Source: Muricea muricata (lineage: Eukaryota; Cnidaria; Anthozoa; Malacalcyonacea; Plexauridae). From it: a stretch of DNA of 64,000 nucleotides. The position numbers and the translations under genes are program-made. This document shows positions 30,889 through 42,041 of this stretch, in pieces. The notes under the pieces were generated by a model that worked only from the letters and a program-made list of their open reading frames with translations, did no database searches and was not told the origin of the DNA. The stretch covers positions 54,698,281 to 54,762,280 of the forward strand of contig OY979716.1 in NCBI GenBank assembly GCA_963855995.1. Reading direction: 5' to 3'. The stretch's first letter is position 1. The number at the start of each line of letters is the position of its first letter.

Positions 30889-32870
30889 ATGAACAAAACA
30901 TTGATAAGCCACACAGAAGATCGTTATCAGGAAGAAGAACAAAAATCAGATGAAGAGGAAATATTTCAAGGCAAGTCACAACTTGTGGCAAGTGAAAAAT
31001 GTACTGATGAGCCACAAAAAAAGCACTTAAGGTCGTCAACTTCGGCTGTCAGTAATGATAATGTAAAATCGAGAAGTGAACATGTGTTTCCTCCAGGCTG
31101 TATAATTTGCAAAAAAAGGAAAGCTTATTATTATGACAAAGTAAGTCAACACTTAAGAGTTCTGCTTTTTTATGCACTCAATACCCCATCATTGATGTAT
31201 ATACACAAACAGATTTTTAATGTATATTGTGTCCATATTTTTGCAGAGTAGCAAGAAAAGAAACCATGCTGAAACCATGGATGGTGGACAATTAAGAAAT
31301 GCTGGAATGCTGAGAGAGGATATGGATATTTTGCTTGATATCCAAGGCAAAGATTGAATAGCTTTGGAAGTTAAGTATCATAGGAAGTGTTATGAACAAT
31401 ATGCTTCCTTTGTAAGACATAAGAAGGCTGATCCAGCAACCAGCACATCTGGTAGATGTTACAAGTTCCAGGAGGCTTTTAATGTTTTTTTGTGAGGAAT
31501 TTATCAGGACAAAACTAATTGATGAAGAAAATGTTGTTTATATGAAGAAAATCTTGCAAGAACTTGTTAAAACAGTGTCGAATGTTAAAAAAGCTGATGC
31601 ATATAATTACAAGGCATGTTGTTTGAAACAGAGATTGCAGAATTATTTCCAGAACTGATTTTCATGACGCCCACAATGCGCAACAAAAGTGAAATTGTTT
31701 ATGCTCATGATGTGGAGGCGAGTAGCATGGTTGAAAGTGTTGTTGATTTACATTCAGAAAGTTCAGCAGCTGAAAGCGAGGAAGCTTTTTCCAATATAGG
31801 AAGTACCCTCCTGCTCAGAGATGGCACGTGAGAGAAGAGATGTAACATTGCAAGACTTTTACAATGTTGCCCTTTTCTGGAGAAGTAAGCTGAAAGAAAG
31901 AAAAAATGTCAAGTGGTTTGATTCATGGCCAGCAACAGCTTCTGAATTTCATTTGACAGTGTCAAAAAACTTGTTTCCCGATCTCTTTAATTTTATAACA
32001 TGGGTGCTTGGCTTTTCTGACAAACCAGAACAATCAAGTTATATACATGTTGATGAAGCTGACAAAATGAAAATCTTTTCAGTTTGTCAAGATCTGATAC
32101 ATATATTTAGTCATATAAGCGTTCAAACACCCAGTCTTTATCACTACCAATGGCTGTAAGACAAATAACAGGTTCGTCAAACTTTATAACCGTGTTGAAT
32201 AGACTGGGATGCTGTATTTCACTACCATGTACAATGTCATATCTGCTATTCCTCAGCTTGTAATTAACAATGCAAATATGCTTCTAAAAGAAATGTTACC
32301 AGGGCAACACATTAATCTTGTGTATGATAATATTGATTTTGGAAAAGAGTCTACAACACAAACGCATGCTACCAGTGGGATTATCGTACAAAAAAAGATG
32401 CCACAACGTTGTTTTCACATCCATCAACAGCGGAACATTCATTTGTAATCAAGAAGAAACAACGAACTGTGAATGTTCCAGATACTACCATTGCACCTTG
32501 TAAAGTTGGTGAAAGAAGGACTCCAAAGTTTCATGGTTGTGCATTAGAAGATCCTGCAGCCAAACAGGAGATTGTCCAAGCATGTAAGCTTGATTTAGCT
32601 TATGTTTTGATTAAATTATTTGGGATGAGTGATGATGATCCATGGCCTGGGTGGTTGGGATTCAACATATTACTAATGCTGAAAAAATACCTAGGGTATC
32701 GCACATTGGCTACCTTCCATTGGTTGATGTTCCTACAACAGAATATTCTACACTTACGGAAGTATTGAAGAAGAGTATTTCCATTATTGATTCATTAGAG
32801 CTGCAGCATTGCGTTCTAGTGTTTGATGAGGCAGTTTACTCAAAAATTCAACAGAAAAGGGGCGGACCAT
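30889..32870 (+). pseudogene. Large TE-type protein, N-terminal part (possible Academ-like transposase)
   Basis: Exon 1 (30889-31140) is acidic, then has CIICKKRKAYYYDK at a GTAAGT donor. The next exon from 31247 gives AETMDGGQLRNAGMLRED, a stop in place of a residue near 31356, then ALEVKYHRKCYEQY, which adds Cys/His ligands. Further on: LFNFITWVLGFSDKPEQ; MAVRQITGSSNFITVLNRLG; INLVYDNIDFGKEST; and HIGYLPLVDVPTTEYSTL with CVLVFDEAVYSKIQ before the break near 32860. Frame changes near 31490, 31830, 32160 and 32410-32640 make it dead. I know this protein type as multi-copy in cnidarians. The D-rich motifs suggest a transposase, and the helicase next door suggests Academ; both are inference. 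The rest lies at 35095-36127. Confidence 0.5.
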
Positions 32871-33180
32871 TAGATATCCTGGGAGGGGGGCAGAAAAATT
32901 TTCTCTGCAAGAATTTCTTTTAGTTGGAAGCTTTGTTGGAATTTTTTTTTCATATCAGACACTGTGTAAGAATTTTTTTCGATATATCAGACACCTCGTG
33001 ACCCTGATCATTATGACCAGTTGTTGCCCTCCTGAGAGTTGCTAGTGTGTAAATAAATGACTTCACAACGTTCTGGCGAGCATTCTGATATATTATTCAG
33101 TTATAAAACGATTTTCAAACGTTTTTTATGTTAAAATAAAGACTTAGCTCTTTAAATTGTTGTTGTAATGTGAGTCAACA
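32871..33180. other. Low-complexity junction before the piggyBac-like gene
   Basis: G- and T-runs (GGGAGGGGGGC, TTTTTTTTT) and two copies of ATATCAGACAC. Possibly the left end of the piggyBac-like element; GATCATTATGAC near 33010 faces a partial complement near 35030. TTAA flanks were not found. Confidence 0.3.
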
Positions 33181-34883
33181 ATGTCTGGAAGACGGATAAG
33201 TTTACAGCACGTGAAGTAGTCAATCTTTAGGATGAAAATTATGGCATTCCTTTTGATGGGGAGGGTTCAGATATTTCGTCTGAGCCAGATGTTTATGTTG
33301 AACAAGCCGATTTTGATAGTGAATTGGGTGAAATAAACGAAAATACCGATGTACTTGACAACCTTCATGCTGTAGAGATTGCTGATGAAGAGAAAATTGT
33401 TTCAAATGGCACAGATATCCAATCTCCTCAAGGCAGAATACCATCCTACTATGACTTTAGTAAAACAATATGGAAATTGGAAAAGAACAGTGATCATGAT
33501 GAGTCTCTGATGAAGAGATGGAAGCTGTAGAAGAGCCAGAGGTTCGCCAATATGAGTTTTGACAGCAGGTGTGGGTGCAGTAAACATTTCAGTATGCATT
33601 CCAATGTCTCAAAGGTGCAGGTAAAGAGCCAAATTTGTTTGAGAGAGTTACTGACATTGAACTGCTTGCATATTTCGGCCTTTGTATTGCTATGTCAATG
33701 CATCCTGTTCACAGTATTTGTGATTATTGGTCCCACGACTGGATATTGGGGGTGCCATCATTAGCTCGCATAATGACTGTCGCTCGCTTTGCGACAATTA
33801 CTCGTACTTGTATCTAAATGACAATGCAAATATGCCAGCCAGGGGAACTCTGGGCTTTGATAAACTGTTCAAAGTTCAATTAATCCTGGAATCAATTCGT
33901 GCTAACTTTCTATCCCAATATGTGCTACACAGAGGTTGCTATTGATGAAGCAATGATCAAATTCGAAGGCAGAAGTTCCCTAAAACAGTACATGCCCATG
34001 AAACCCATCAACAGGGAGATAAAGATGTGGTGCAGAGCCGATAGCATCAATGGTTATCTAAATGACTTTAAAATATACACTTGTAAGACTGGGGAAGGAG
34101 TAACTCGTGATATAGGTTATTCTGTTGTCAGAAAAGTTGTGCTCTGTGTTATATGGGAAGTGGCACGAAGTTTACTTTGACAACTTCTTCACTTCGCTGG
34201 AACTTCTGCAGGCTTTGTTTTCTAAACGCGACTTCCCCAAAGAAATGTAAGACAAGAAAGAAAACAACAAGCTTGAAAGGGGTACTAGTGTATTTCGAAG
34301 AAAGGCTCCAATCACAGCTGTTACCTGGATTGACAATAAACCTGTCAATGTAGTATGTACACTGAAGGTTGCTTCTGGAGAAGCAACAAAACCGGTGAAG
34401 AGAAAAAAAAGATGGTGAGCAGCAAGACATAGATTGTCCATTGATGATTTCATCATACAACAAATATATGGGAGGTGTTGACCAAAATGATCAAATGAAG
34501 TCATACTATGCCATCAAGTTTATATCAAGGAAATGGTGGCATAGAGTATTTTTTGAGCTACTTAATCACTGTATTGTCAATAGCCATATTTTGGAATCTG
34601 AGTCTCCAAATCACAAACAGCGAAGTTTGAGGGATTTTCGTCTCGAGCTTGCGATGAAACTTATCGGGGATTTTACCTCTAGGAAACGACCAGGTCGGCC
34701 CTTGTTGGGATTAGCTGCAAGGTTTACTAAGAGACATCTCCCAACCAATGAGAAGAGCAAGTAAAGGAAAGCAGATGTAATGTTTGCTCCACAAAAGATA
34801 AACCAAAGAAGACATCCTACTATTGCAAGGATTGCAAAGTGGCTCCATGTATTTTTGCATTCACCACACAAACCAGTAAATGA
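33181..34883 (+). pseudogene. piggyBac-type transposase (frameshifted)
   Basis: Acidic N terminus (MSGRRISLQ, then in another frame SDISSEPDVYVEQADFDSEL). The core includes ERVTDIELLAYFGLCIAMS; AIDEAMIKFEGRSSLKQYMP with the first catalytic Asp; MWCRADSINGYLNDFKIY with the second; and YNKYMGGVDQNDQMKSYYAI with the third. The C-terminal Cys-rich RING-like finger (CNVCSTKDKPKKTSYYCKDC) appears after a frame change near 34765 and the frame stops at 34883. Other shifts occur near 33230, 33530-33630, 33815-33900 and 34140-34440, so it is inactive. It lies between the two halves of the large TE protein and probably reached there by insertion, although about 200 residues of the host protein are missing at the junction. 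Confidence 0.8.
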
Positions 34884-35094
34884 ACTCAACAATGAGGTAC
34901 ACATAATTAGTAGGTAGTAATGAATAAATAATCAACCGATCCGAACGTTGTATTCCAATAAAATTACTGGTTACAACGTTTGATAATTCCAATAGTTACT
35001 GGAATTGTCATTTCATGCATATAAAATGATCCCTGATAGATCTTGCTTGCTCATGTTATAAGAAAGTCAGTTCGTTGCAATTTAATAGTTTTTT
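34884..35094. other. Right flank of the piggyBac-like gene
   Basis: AT-rich. It contains an inverted pair CCAATAAAATTACTGG / CCAATAGTTACTGG-like. No clear TIR. Confidence 0.3.
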
Positions 35095-36127
35095 TGTATA
35101 TTACAGGAATTTTACTGATGTTTATTACATGGACGAGAGAGCTTAACTGGATGCTTCATTTAGAGGCTTTCAGGTCCATGCTCCCATGGTTCTTTATGAC
35201 AGATCACGTTAATTATGCAAGATATGGAACAATGTATTGGTTGGAAATGAAAGCGCTTGATAAAACACATCCAGGTCTGTCTGACTTCATTGATGTGGAC
35301 AAATAGTGATAAAAAGACAATTAGACATTGCATATGAAATCAGCATTTTGTTGTGTAGGAGTTGTTGCAGATCTCGCTGAAAGTTTAGCATTTCAGTGTC
35401 AAAGCGATCACAGCTTTTTGGCTGTCTCATGTGACCAAACAAACAATCAATAGACTCAAAAACAAAAGGCAATATCATTGGGTTTTCCCTAAATCGATCT
35501 ACAGTCCACAGATGGTTGTTGGCACAATTTGAAAGGGTAGCAATTACCCGAAAATGCAGGTAAATGGCAGGAGCTGACGCAAAGCCAATGTATCAGTTTA
35601 AAGTGTAATACAACCATACAATTTACTACAGCAGCTTATGTAAACTTAATCATGCATTAAATAACAAGAAACATATATAATATTATATTAATCGTCCATT
35701 TACTTGTTTCAGACAATGTAAAGACTTGGACAAATGGAAGTCAAAGCATTATGAAGAATTTGTGAATAGTGTGAAGTCAACTGTGTCAAACTTAATCAAT
35801 CCATATGAAGCACAGCAAGAGCAACTGGTTAGTTTAGCAAGTGGTTTTGTTGTTGCAAATGATGTGGCTGACACGAAGTTAAACGCTGAACAACTTGGAG
35901 AGGAACAATTCGAGCAATTCATTAATCATAATAATCATAAGAGCCAGACACTTTGGCCAAATTTAAACTAAACAAGCTTTTGACCTTTTCCACCAGCCAA
36001 AAAAGGGACTGTGAGGGACAAGAAGAGGAAGGAAATCAACATGAGGACGAATAGAGAATTGTTTGCACAATTGTTACTAATCACTAAACCCAGACAAGTC
36101 GATATCATCAATCCATACATATTTTAA
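35095..36127 (+). pseudogene. Large TE-type protein, C-terminal part
   Basis: Continues the family of 30889-32870. LNWMLHLEAFRSMLPWFF followed by HVNYARYGTMYWLEMKAL and THPGLSDFIDVDK (35130-35306), degraded sequence to about 35530, then an exon from 35714 after TTGTTTCAG: KSKHYEEFVNSVKSTVSNLI, then NPYEAQQEQLVSLASGFVVA. After a frame change near 35965 it ends ELFAQLLLITKPRQVDII. The NPY-x-x-EL-SL-SG-VVA and R-x-LFAQLL blocks are the C-terminal signature I associate with the same cnidarian family. The RecQ-type gene starts within a few bases, in the same direction. Confidence 0.5.
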
Positions 36128-37482
36128 TACTATTTTGAAACCGAAGCAGGTGATATGCTTGGAACACCTATATTTGAAACGCAATGTCATTTGCGTTCTG
36201 CCCACTGGATATGGAAAGTCGCTAAAATTTCATCTGCTCCCAGCGTTGCTATTTGCCAAAGAAATGTTACTGATGAACGAAAGTGTTTGGGATATAGATA
36301 TATCAGTTGTTATGGCTATAGTCATTGTTGTTTCATCACTGACCAACCAGATTTCCCACCTTGGCATAAGCACAATATGCGCATCAGTTCTTGGCGTAAA
36401 AATATCACAAGATAAAGAATTCGATTCTTTCAATTGTGACTTTTGACTTTGCAACAAAGAAAAACTGCGCACAGGTCATCATATAGTATTTGCACATCCA
36501 GAGTCCTTTGTCTCTTGTAAATATGGACGGGAATTGCTACAGAGTCTTGTGTATCAAAAGAATGTATCCGCGATTGTGATCGATGAAGCACATTGTATGT
36601 TTTGTATTGTATAATATTGTGTAAACTGGAATCAACATGCACATATTACACTATAGCCATATGTGTTTATGATTGTTATTTTCAGGGGAAGTGAATTCAG
36701 ACCAGACTACAGTAAGCTAGGCGTTCTGTGTGCAATATTTCCTGATGTTCCAGTTCTTGTCATGACTGCAACTGCTAACCAGCAAGACAGAATATGCCAA
36801 AACGGTGTTGGTAATTTTAACAGGACGAACATTTTTTACAAAAAAGTGTTTAGACTGGGACAAGATCTAGATGCTTTTGAAGGTATTTTAAAGACCAATA
36901 GCTATAAACTTGCTGGATTACAAGATACAGTATCCACTCACCATCATATATATTCCCTTAAAATGGTGTGGCTTTGCTTATAAACGTTTTGAATCAGTGT
37001 TGGGTAGTTTACAGTATTACCCACCAGGTTTGTTACAAATCCCAGAGAACAGACTATTTGCTCAGTTTCATGCTTCACAAACTACGCACATGAAAGAGCA
37101 AATTCTTCATCGCATATGTTCTCCAATCAGCATTGTTCAAGTTATTTTTGCAACTGTTACAATCGTTATGGGTTTAGACACACCATGCATATGGAAGGTA
37201 ATACATATTGGTCCACCATGCAGTCTCAAAGCTTACTTCCAAGAAACTGCTGAGGCAATTTTATATCACAACAACAAAAATGTTGCAAAGAATAGAACCG
37301 CAGTACAAGATGAAATGAGAAGTTTTTGTGAAAGTACTGACATTTGCTTGAGATATCAGTTGCTTAAGGCACTTGATGTAGAAGGTACCTCACCTACCAA
37401 GCCAATGCATGAATGTTGTAGTGTGTGCATGGAGAAGTGTACATGCACAGAATGTTTGGGTATTCTTATGGACAAACTTTAG
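36128..37482 (+). pseudogene. RecQ-type SF2 helicase lacking motif VI
   Basis: KPKQVICLEHLYLKRNVICV, motif I LPTGYGKS, motif Ia VIVVSSLTNQI, HIVFAHPESFVS, motif II IVIDEAH at a GTATGT donor (intron 36595-36685), then WGSEFRPDYSKL, motif III VLVMTATANQQ. After a frame change near 36925 come IIYIPLKWCGFAYK, LFAQFHASQTTHMKEQIL, motif V IFATVTIVMGLDTP and VIHIGPPCSLKAYFQETAEA. In this family QET is followed by GRAGRDG, which holds the arginine finger of motif VI; here it is missing, so the protein could not couple ATP hydrolysis. A stop near 36444 also breaks it. The end is Cys-rich (CCSVCMEKCTCTEC). Many cnidarian RecQ-like copies of this kind appear to be mobile-element cargo. Confidence 0.72.
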
Positions 37483-38530
37483 TTATCATCCTTATGGACA
37501 AACCTGCAATTATCACAAACAACATGGATGAACATGATGTCAATGGTATAGTTGTAGTTTATTAGTGTATATAGTGTTTCAGTTTTTGCCTTACCATTTG
37601 TTGCATTTCAATGGATTTGTTTTCATGCTGTTAATCTGTGTAATGGAACTCAGGATAGATAGATAACAGAGCTCAATCTCTAAGAAAAGTATTTATGTTA
37701 TGAACATTCAGAAAATGCCGCTGGGCAAAATTTAAAAAAAAATACATGAAATGACACCATTAGGTAAAATGCAATAGATAGTGAAATTGTGCACAAGTTC
37801 TTAAAAATTAGCTTAGTTATTTGTGTTAATAGACACAAAATATTTTGTATCAGTCTGTCATATTTGAGGTGTAGCAAATAATAGATATTTACAGTTCTTT
37901 ATCTACTGTAAGAGCAGATGTGTATCCAATTTGCCTTTTTGTTGCAGCATATTTGTCTTTTTAGTTCTCCCATTAGTTCTTGATTTCATGACATTTTTAT
38001 TGTCAAAACCTATCCCTCCCCTGCCCTTCCTACCATAAAATGTGAAAATTTAGGCTGCACCCAGAGCAAAGATGGAAATTGTGGTATTCACTACCAACAC
38101 TGTCCAGATGCACTCTACTCTATAACATCATTTAGATGGGGATAAGCATTGCAATATGAGTAAATCCATGAGCATTATAAGTTTAATGTACATCCTCATT
38201 TAATTTTCATCTTCTGAAATGTCCTCCTCATTATCATTTTTCTGACTAGGAAAATGCAACAACATGTCTCTTTCGTGTCTGTTTATCCGTCCAACAAATT
38301 TTTCTTCATTAAATGATGAGGTAGGGTTGTGAGAAATATTCTCAAAGGATTCAAGTTTCCTCTCATTAACATGGCTAAAAATCCAAGACAGTCAACGGTT
38401 GCACGCGCGGTCTCGTAAAATCAGCAGTTTTGCTTGTGGGCTCGAAATTATAATACAATATTCACGAAATGGCTTGAGAGAAAGTTGAAATGCTGAAGGA
38501 TTTTATCTTCAAATGCACACAATGCATCTT
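37483..38530. other. No recognisable feature
   Basis: About 1 kb of AT-rich sequence between the helicase and the chromodomain gene. Probably 3' flank and promoter region; no specific site supported. Confidence 0.4.
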
Positions 38531-39628
38531 CGGGCAATCTACTTTGGGAAGGACTTAAAGCTACAAATTCAAGGAAGCAGAAAGCGTCGGCAGAATTTTT
38601 TCCTGAGGAAAGAATTATATCGAAGAGGATTGTTCGAAATACGGTATGTGCTAGACCAAGTGATTATATTACTTTAATATTAGAATGTATGGTTTATTCA
38701 TTGTAAACACATTTAAATATGGTAGTTTTCCTTGTAAAGTATTAATATGATCACTGTTACATTAAAAACTTTGTCTGTGTTTATTTGACAGACAGAATAT
38801 TTGGTGAAATGGAAAGGTTACAGTGCCTTTGATAACTGCTGGGAGCAAGAGGAAAATTTAACTGCTGATCTTTGAAGGTATTTTGTAATTTTATACTGTA
38901 TGTAGCAAGTTGCTAAAGTGTAGAATTCATATCAGGCAATAATTATAAATTATTGCTAGTTTATATGGTAGAAATTTGTTTTATACCAATGAACAGTGGT
39001 TGGTGTAATACTCACGGTATATATACTGTACATGTAGACACTCAGTATGCTTAATGGCCTTGTGTACAGTGCAGTATGATTTGTATTTCATGGCATAGCC
39101 AAGGAACTTCTTGGCTCATTGCTGCTGGGGATAGTCAAATCATTGCATGCATTATTTTAGCTAAACCCATGTATGCATTCATACTTTTTAATCATGGAAC
39201 ATAAGCAATTTTGTTAGTCATTATAACATAAATCGTTCTTATTTATAGCACAGTCAAATAGTAGCACTGCATTCATGTAATACAAGATAATTGTTTTTTT
39301 ATTCAGAAGTTATAACAAGCCATTGATACAGCCAGAGAGACTGGACAAAAATCTGGACTTTTTAAGGGTGGCCATTACTACAAAGTTGAAGGCCAAGAGT
39401 AATAACAAATTAGTTATAAACTTTGAACATGATTGTTTTAGATATTTATATTATGGAAAGGGTAGAACATCAAGGGGCAACAAGTATTTATTATTAGAGA
39501 AAAATGACTTCAGAAAATGTAGATTTGTAGATAATTGGGACACAGTTTTTGACAGAATTGGTGATGGAGTTACAGTAAAATATCCTGTTAAAGTTAGGGT
39601 ATTTTTATCAAAATCACAAAAGTTTTAA
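38531..39628 (+). pseudogene. Chromodomain protein gene (one premature stop)
   Basis: Three exons: one ending at 38643 (EFFPEERIISKRIVRNT, donor GTATGTG), one at 38792-38879 (TEYLVKWKGYSAFDNCWEQE then ENLTADL), and one from 39306 to 39628 (SYNKPLIQPERLDKNLDFL to KVRVFLSKSQKF). EYLVKWKGY-x(3)-DN-x-WE-x-EENL is the classic chromodomain, whose aromatic cage (Y, W, W) reads methyl-lysine on histone tails. The exon 2 to 3 junction is in frame, but a TGA lies where Leu is expected (DL, stop, RSYN). The third exon has the DDF-x(6)-W-x(5)-G-G-pattern domain seen in multi-copy cnidarian chromodomain proteins. The 5' end is not found: no ATG in frame. Either a decayed host gene or TE cargo. Confidence 0.6.
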
Positions 39629-39772
39629 TCTTGTGAATGGAACACTTCAGGTCAGTGGGCAGAAGTTAATTGAAAAATTATCAATCGATTTTGTCTGACA
39701 ACCTGTTAAAGTTCATACAGTAGAGTAATGTATATATAACTTGAAGGATGTTGTTTGTACTTCACTTGATTG

Positions 39773-40009
39773 ATAACCCAAGTGAGCATATATATACACA
39801 ATTTAACCCATTGAGTTGCATTGTGCCCTGCTTTGTTATTTTACTCTGTCTAACACAAGATAGTTTTACTCATCAAGAGGAGAGCGCACTGGCGCTTAAT
39901 GGGTTGAGACCTAACCAGGAATAGTTGCAAAAAATGCAACCTAGGGTCTTCTGGTTGGAGGTTCCTGGTTAGGTCTTAAATTGTGTATGTATATGCTCAC
40001 TTGGATTAT
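39773..40009. mobile_element. Palindromic MITE with nested short repeat
   Basis: Ends ATAACCCAAGTGAGCATATA and, inverted, ATAATCCAAGTGAGCATATA. An inner repeat from TTAACCCATTGAG to GCGCTTAATGGGTT, with GAGGAGAGCGCACTGGCGC, is a type widely seen in marine invertebrate genomes (recollection). Non-coding, 237 bp. Confidence 0.7.
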
Positions 40010-40539
40010 CCCCCAAATCAGCATTAATGTATATATAATATATAAAATTTTAGACTGACACAATTAGACATTATTTTGAAATTCATCGTGGTCTTGCTAG
40101 AACAGAGTTTGGCTCTTTGCCACTAGGCAAGCACACATGGATATTAACTCATTTACTGGCAGTACCCAACCACCAACAAATAAATTTGTCTGGTGATAGA
40201 CAAAGTAGAATATTAAAGTATGGTGTCATTGCCAACAAATTGGTTAACATCTTGAACATTGAGTAATGTAGTGTGGTATGCCCAGGATAAAGATTACTGA
40301 AATAAAGTCAAGCTATTCTGACTTTATTTCAATAAATGTACTGTAGATGTACTATTTTGCAAGCATTTGATTTATCTCCTATTTGAAGTAGTTTGTGTTG
40401 ATATTTAATATGGTGTTAAATTTTTACTTAATCTAAAATATATGGTATTATGATGTACATTTGTACTTATTTACAGTATGTTTAGTGTTTACAATTTGGT
40501 GCAGCCGTCAGTACAGGCTTCTGACTATAACATTGTGTG
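40010..40539. other. No recognisable feature
   Basis: AT-rich, nothing supported. Confidence 0.35.
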
Positions 40540-41045
40540 CTTACTGTTCTTCTTGTATTTGTTTCAATTGTTCAATTAGTTCTGCTGTATTTTTTTCTGC
40601 TAAATCCTATGGCATTTCAATTTTTTAATTCTTGTCTTAATTGTTTAATGTTCAATCTTGAAAAATCCACAATGCTGGAACTAGTACTAGTGCTGGCACT
40701 TGTGCCCGTACTAAGGTTGGCAGTTAGGGGCGCCTCAGGAATAGGACCAGAACCAGGACTTGAGATGTTTGCATTTGTCTGATTCTCAACTGATGCCTCG
40801 ATTTGCTCTTCAACACTCACCCTTTTCCTTTTTTCCTATTTTCCCTTATGTCACTTTTCCAATACCTGTCATCCTTTTTTTCATAACTTTTCAGCAATCT
40901 TTCACACTCTTTCAGTTCTTACTGCCTCTTTTGGTGTCGCAGAACATCAGCAGTCGCATCCCATTTATTTGACTTTCGCAGCACTATCCCCCGAGCAACA
41001 TTGTTTTTTTCCACTCCCTCCCCTGTAAAAATTTTTACTGACCAG
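40540..41045 (-). pseudogene. Coiled-coil/SAP-like ORF fragment, unknown
   Basis: Minus-strand frames read KSNKWDATADVLRHQKRQ, a stop, ELKECERLLKSYEKKDDRYW, KRVSVEEQIEASVENQ, a Ser/Thr-rich linker, and LNIKQLRQELK. Charged helices and a SAP-like end are all that can be seen. Not recognised as a named gene. Confidence 0.3.
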
Positions 41046-41184
41046 TCTAGCTCAAGACTTAATTGTATTGACTAGCTTTTTCAGATGAATTCCACGCTCG
41101 GCACCTCTACAGTGGTCAAGCTCGTCCTCCTTGTCCCAATCAAGGCATTCTTGTATTAGGTTCTCAGTGAGAATATCAGTTATC

Positions 41185-41870
41185 CATAGTAGCAAATGTA
41201 GTTCATCTGGCTGCCTCGTCCCCAGGCGCTTGGTAATAGAACGCGCATTAAGTAGACAGTTTACATGACGTACTGCATTGCGGCGTGAGTGTGCAAGGGA
41301 CGATGGGATGTGGAGAGGAGATTGCGGAGCGCCTGGAAGATCTTGTTCTGTTTCTTGTAAAATACGTCTGTTTCTTGCAAATCGTGGTTTTTCGGCCAAT
41401 TCGGTCCGTTTTTCGCTCTGTTTTCTTCGAAGCCGTTATATTCAATCTTATTTGCAAACATTTCAAACATGTGATCATAATCGCATTAATTTTTAATGCC
41501 GTTTGACCTTTTTTAATGGCAACAATATGCAACACTTGAGGATGTCAACCAGGCTGTTGAGAGATTATCTTTACAAGGTATGAATACATGACGATGTTTC
41601 ATGGCAACTTTTTTATTTAAAAACATTATATGAACCGGTCGCTTGTCGTAATCGAATTGATTCTTCAATGCTTCCTCTTCGAAGGTCTCGTTGTCCGCCA
41701 TGACAGCTACAAGATCGGCCAGGCGCTAGCCTTTGCACGCACATCCCATCGTCCTTTGCACACTCACGCCGCAACGCAGTACGTACGTCATGTAAACTGT
41801 CTACATAATGCACTTTCTATTACCAAGTGCCTGGGGACGAGGCAGTTCATCTGGAACTACATGGTCTAGT
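41185..41870. repeat. Inverted repeat pair (CTGCCTCGTCCCCAGGC arms)
   Basis: Arms 41205-41345 and about 41700-41855 are inverted copies sharing CTGCCTCGTCCCCAGGC and CAGTTTACATGACGTAC. The loop of about 350 bp includes CCGTTTTTCGCTCTG. Non-coding; probably a decayed MITE or fold-back. Several short open frames here are by-products. Confidence 0.6.
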
Positions 41871-42041
41871 TCAATGTTTAGCAATGGCTGATGTTGACAA
41901 CAGAAATTACCTGTAGATTTCTTGCTCATAGCCATAATTTCTTCCAGAGATCTTGATAGGGTAGGTTCATTGTAATAACTATAATGCTGATCCATCTTCC
42001 ACCTTTCATCTTTATGAATTTTATACCAGGCGCATGCATAA

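Noticed and set aside
32985..35040. TTAA-flanked piggyBac TIRs
   Set aside because: Only a weak complement (GATCATT) was seen and no TTAA at both edges; the ends are left open.
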